Source: Flavobacterium sp.
GTDB taxonomy: Bacteria > Bacteroidota > Bacteroidia > Flavobacteriales > Flavobacteriaceae
Reading direction: 5' to 3'
Assembly (NCBI GenBank): GCA_017984035.1
Contig: JAGOAF010000009.1
Coordinates: 1 to 32,991, forward strand
DNA: 32,991 nucleotides
Part shown: positions 32,056-32,991 of the stretch, piece after piece
How the letters are laid out: every line of letters starts with the position of its first letter
Numbering within the stretch: position 1 is the first letter of the stretch
Made by a program: the position numbers and the translations under genes
The notes under the pieces: model-generated
What the model was told of the DNA's origin: nothing
The model's input: only the letters and a program-made list of their open reading frames with translations
Databases searched by the model: none

Positions 32056-32991
32056 ATTTTTTGTGTAACGGGCTAATAATTTCAACATTTTGAAATGCAA
32101 TGGCTCCTTTAATTACTCCGGAGATAGTATTTCGTAAGGCGTCAATAATATGTATTTTTAGTTCACTTTTTGGATAAATTAAACTGACCTCCCGAGCCGG
32201 TTTCGGTTCTTTAAAATGGCGTAATTTATTTTTATCTGAATCCTTTAAGTCCAAAGTATGTAAATAGGGTAGCAGAGTAGTTCCAAGCCCTTCATTGGCT
32301 AACTTAATTAGGGTTTCAAAACTGCCGCTTTCTAATTGAAAATGATTGATTTCATTTCTAGTATTATTTCTACATAAATTAAGGATACCGTCTCTAAAAC
32401 AATGTCCGTCTTGCAATAATAGAATTTCGTCTAAATTCAAATCAGCTACTTCAATTTCCTTTTTTTGGTAATTTTGATGACCTTCAGGAATGTAGGCCAT
32501 AAATGGTTCATAATAGAGAACAATTTCTTTAATTTTTTCTTCTTGTAAAGGAGTAGCGGCAATAGCCGCATCCAAATGACCATTGTTGAGTTTTGTAATT
32601 ATTTCAGCAGTGTTTAACTCTTCAATAATGAGTTTAACTTTAGGATATTTTTTGATAAAATTATTCAAAAACATTGGAAGCAAAGTAGGCATAATTGTAG
32701 GGATAATGCCTAATCTAAATTCACCCCCTATAAATCCTTTTTGTTGTTCCACAATATCTTGAATTCGATCTGCTTCATTAACAATACTTTTCGCTTGCGT
32801 TACAATTTTTTGACCTATATCGGTCAATTGTATAGGTTTTTTGGTGCGATCAAATATTTGGATGTTAAGTTCCTCTTCAATTTTTTGAATTTGCATACTC
32901 AAAGTAGGTTGAGTTACAAAACATTTGTCTGCAGCTAGCGTAAAATTTTTGTATTCAGCTACTGCTAGTACATATTTAAGTTGAGTAATAG
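32054..32991 (-). CDS. oxyR: OxyR, LysR-type peroxide-sensing regulator (start outside window)
   Basis: 312 codons are visible; the frame runs open to the right edge, and only about 2-3 N-terminal residues are missing. The visible start reads ITQLKYVLAVAEYKNF, followed by the HTH segment T-L-A-A-D-K-C-F-V-T-Q-P-T-L-S-M-Q, a normal LysR domain. The effector domain contains D-G-H-C-F-R-D-G-I-L-N-L-C. The two Cys are nine residues apart and, with the missing residues, fall at about 199 and 208, as in E. coli OxyR. It should activate catalase, peroxidase or Dps genes when oxidised by peroxide; none of these is in the window. A TTG/ATG at 32902/32896 is internal, not the start. Confidence 0.93.
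   Translation of the reverse strand, partial: ITQLKYVLAVAEYKNFTLAADKCFVTQPTLSMQIQKIEEELNIQIFDRTKKPIQLTDIGQKIVTQAKSIVNEADRIQDIVEQQKGFIGGEFRLGIIPTIMPTLLPMFLNNFIKKYPKVKLIIEELNTAEIITKLNNGHLDAAIAATPLQEEKIKEIVLYYEPFMAYIPEGHQNYQKKEIEVADLNLDEILLLQDGHCFRDGILNLCRNNTRNEINHFQLESGSFETLIKLANEGLGTTLLPYLHTLDLKDSDKNKLRHFKEPKPAREVSLIYPKSELKIHIIDALRNTISGVIKGAIAFQNVEIISPLHKK

Noticed and set aside
32054..32902. Reading oxyR as a 282-aa protein starting at 32902
   Set aside because: The upstream codons to the window edge encode the normal LysR helix-turn-helix, so that start is internal and the gene is cut by the window.

Overview
The window looks like ordinary chromosome of a Flavobacterium or close relative (Bacteroidota, Flavobacteriaceae). 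It is AT-rich and has several TTG/GTG starts. Promoter-like elements match the Bacteroidota form (TTTG, about 19 nt, TAnnTTTG). The protein families and their order (OstA-like, class III aminotransferase, TPR, AroE, DUF349; RsfS, FtsH, LUD protein, CdsA, Psd, acyl-CoA-binding protein) are typical of Flavobacteriia. I saw no rRNA, tRNA, CRISPR array, insertion sequence, phage or plasmid gene. No intergenic stretch exceeds 300 bases; the longest, between ilvE and mnmD, is 298 bases.

Layout. 1-2642 (+): the tail of a cbb3 cytochrome oxidase assembly cluster (ccoG, ccoH/fixH, a DsbD_2/TauE-SafE-like membrane protein). 2647-4011 (-): hemN, with an FNR/CRP-type palindrome placed like a class II activator site over its own promoter. 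4141-11421 (-): DUF349 repeat protein, aroE, TPR protein, class III aminotransferase and OstA/LptA-like protein. 11585-13447 (+): a secreted GH13 alpha-amylase. 13453-16637 (-): a compact cluster of LUD protein, cdsA, psd, ACBP and a lipoprotein superoxide dismutase, separated by a strong hairpin from ftsH and rsfS (16748-19056, -). 19155-19883 (+): birA. 19937-20989 (-): pyrE and an SRPBCC protein. 20997-21596 (+): a Nudix hydrolase whose start codon is only 7 nt from that of pyrE. 21664-24960 (-): RsmB-like methyltransferase and kup. 25171-26214 (+): a beta-propeller lipoprotein. 26262-29144 (-): an ECF sigma module (small membrane protein, SRPBCC/GyrI-like protein, ECF sigma, one-TM anti-sigma candidate, Spy-like periplasmic protein). 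29213-29611 (+): MazG-like protein. 29684-30739 (-): ilvE. 31038-31706 (+): mnmD. 31827-32024 (+): a 65-aa protein of unknown function. 32054 to the right edge (-): oxyR, lacking only its first few codons, which lie outside the window.

Together the genes cover micro-oxic respiration and haem supply, membrane phospholipid synthesis, membrane protein quality control, envelope stress signalling, oxidative stress defence and housekeeping biosynthesis. I found no convincing new multi-gene system. The most interesting signals are regulatory: the FNR-like box at hemN, the pyrE promoter that contains the Nudix start codon, a duplicated ECF-type promoter in front of both the sigma and the anti-sigma gene, and inverted repeats in front of ilvE and the GyrI-like gene. 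Several starts were set to an internal ATG (aroE, psd, ftsH, pyrE, Nudix, the propeller lipoprotein) or an internal TTG (mnmD) because the longest frame begins at a TTG/GTG that overlaps a neighbour or a promoter.
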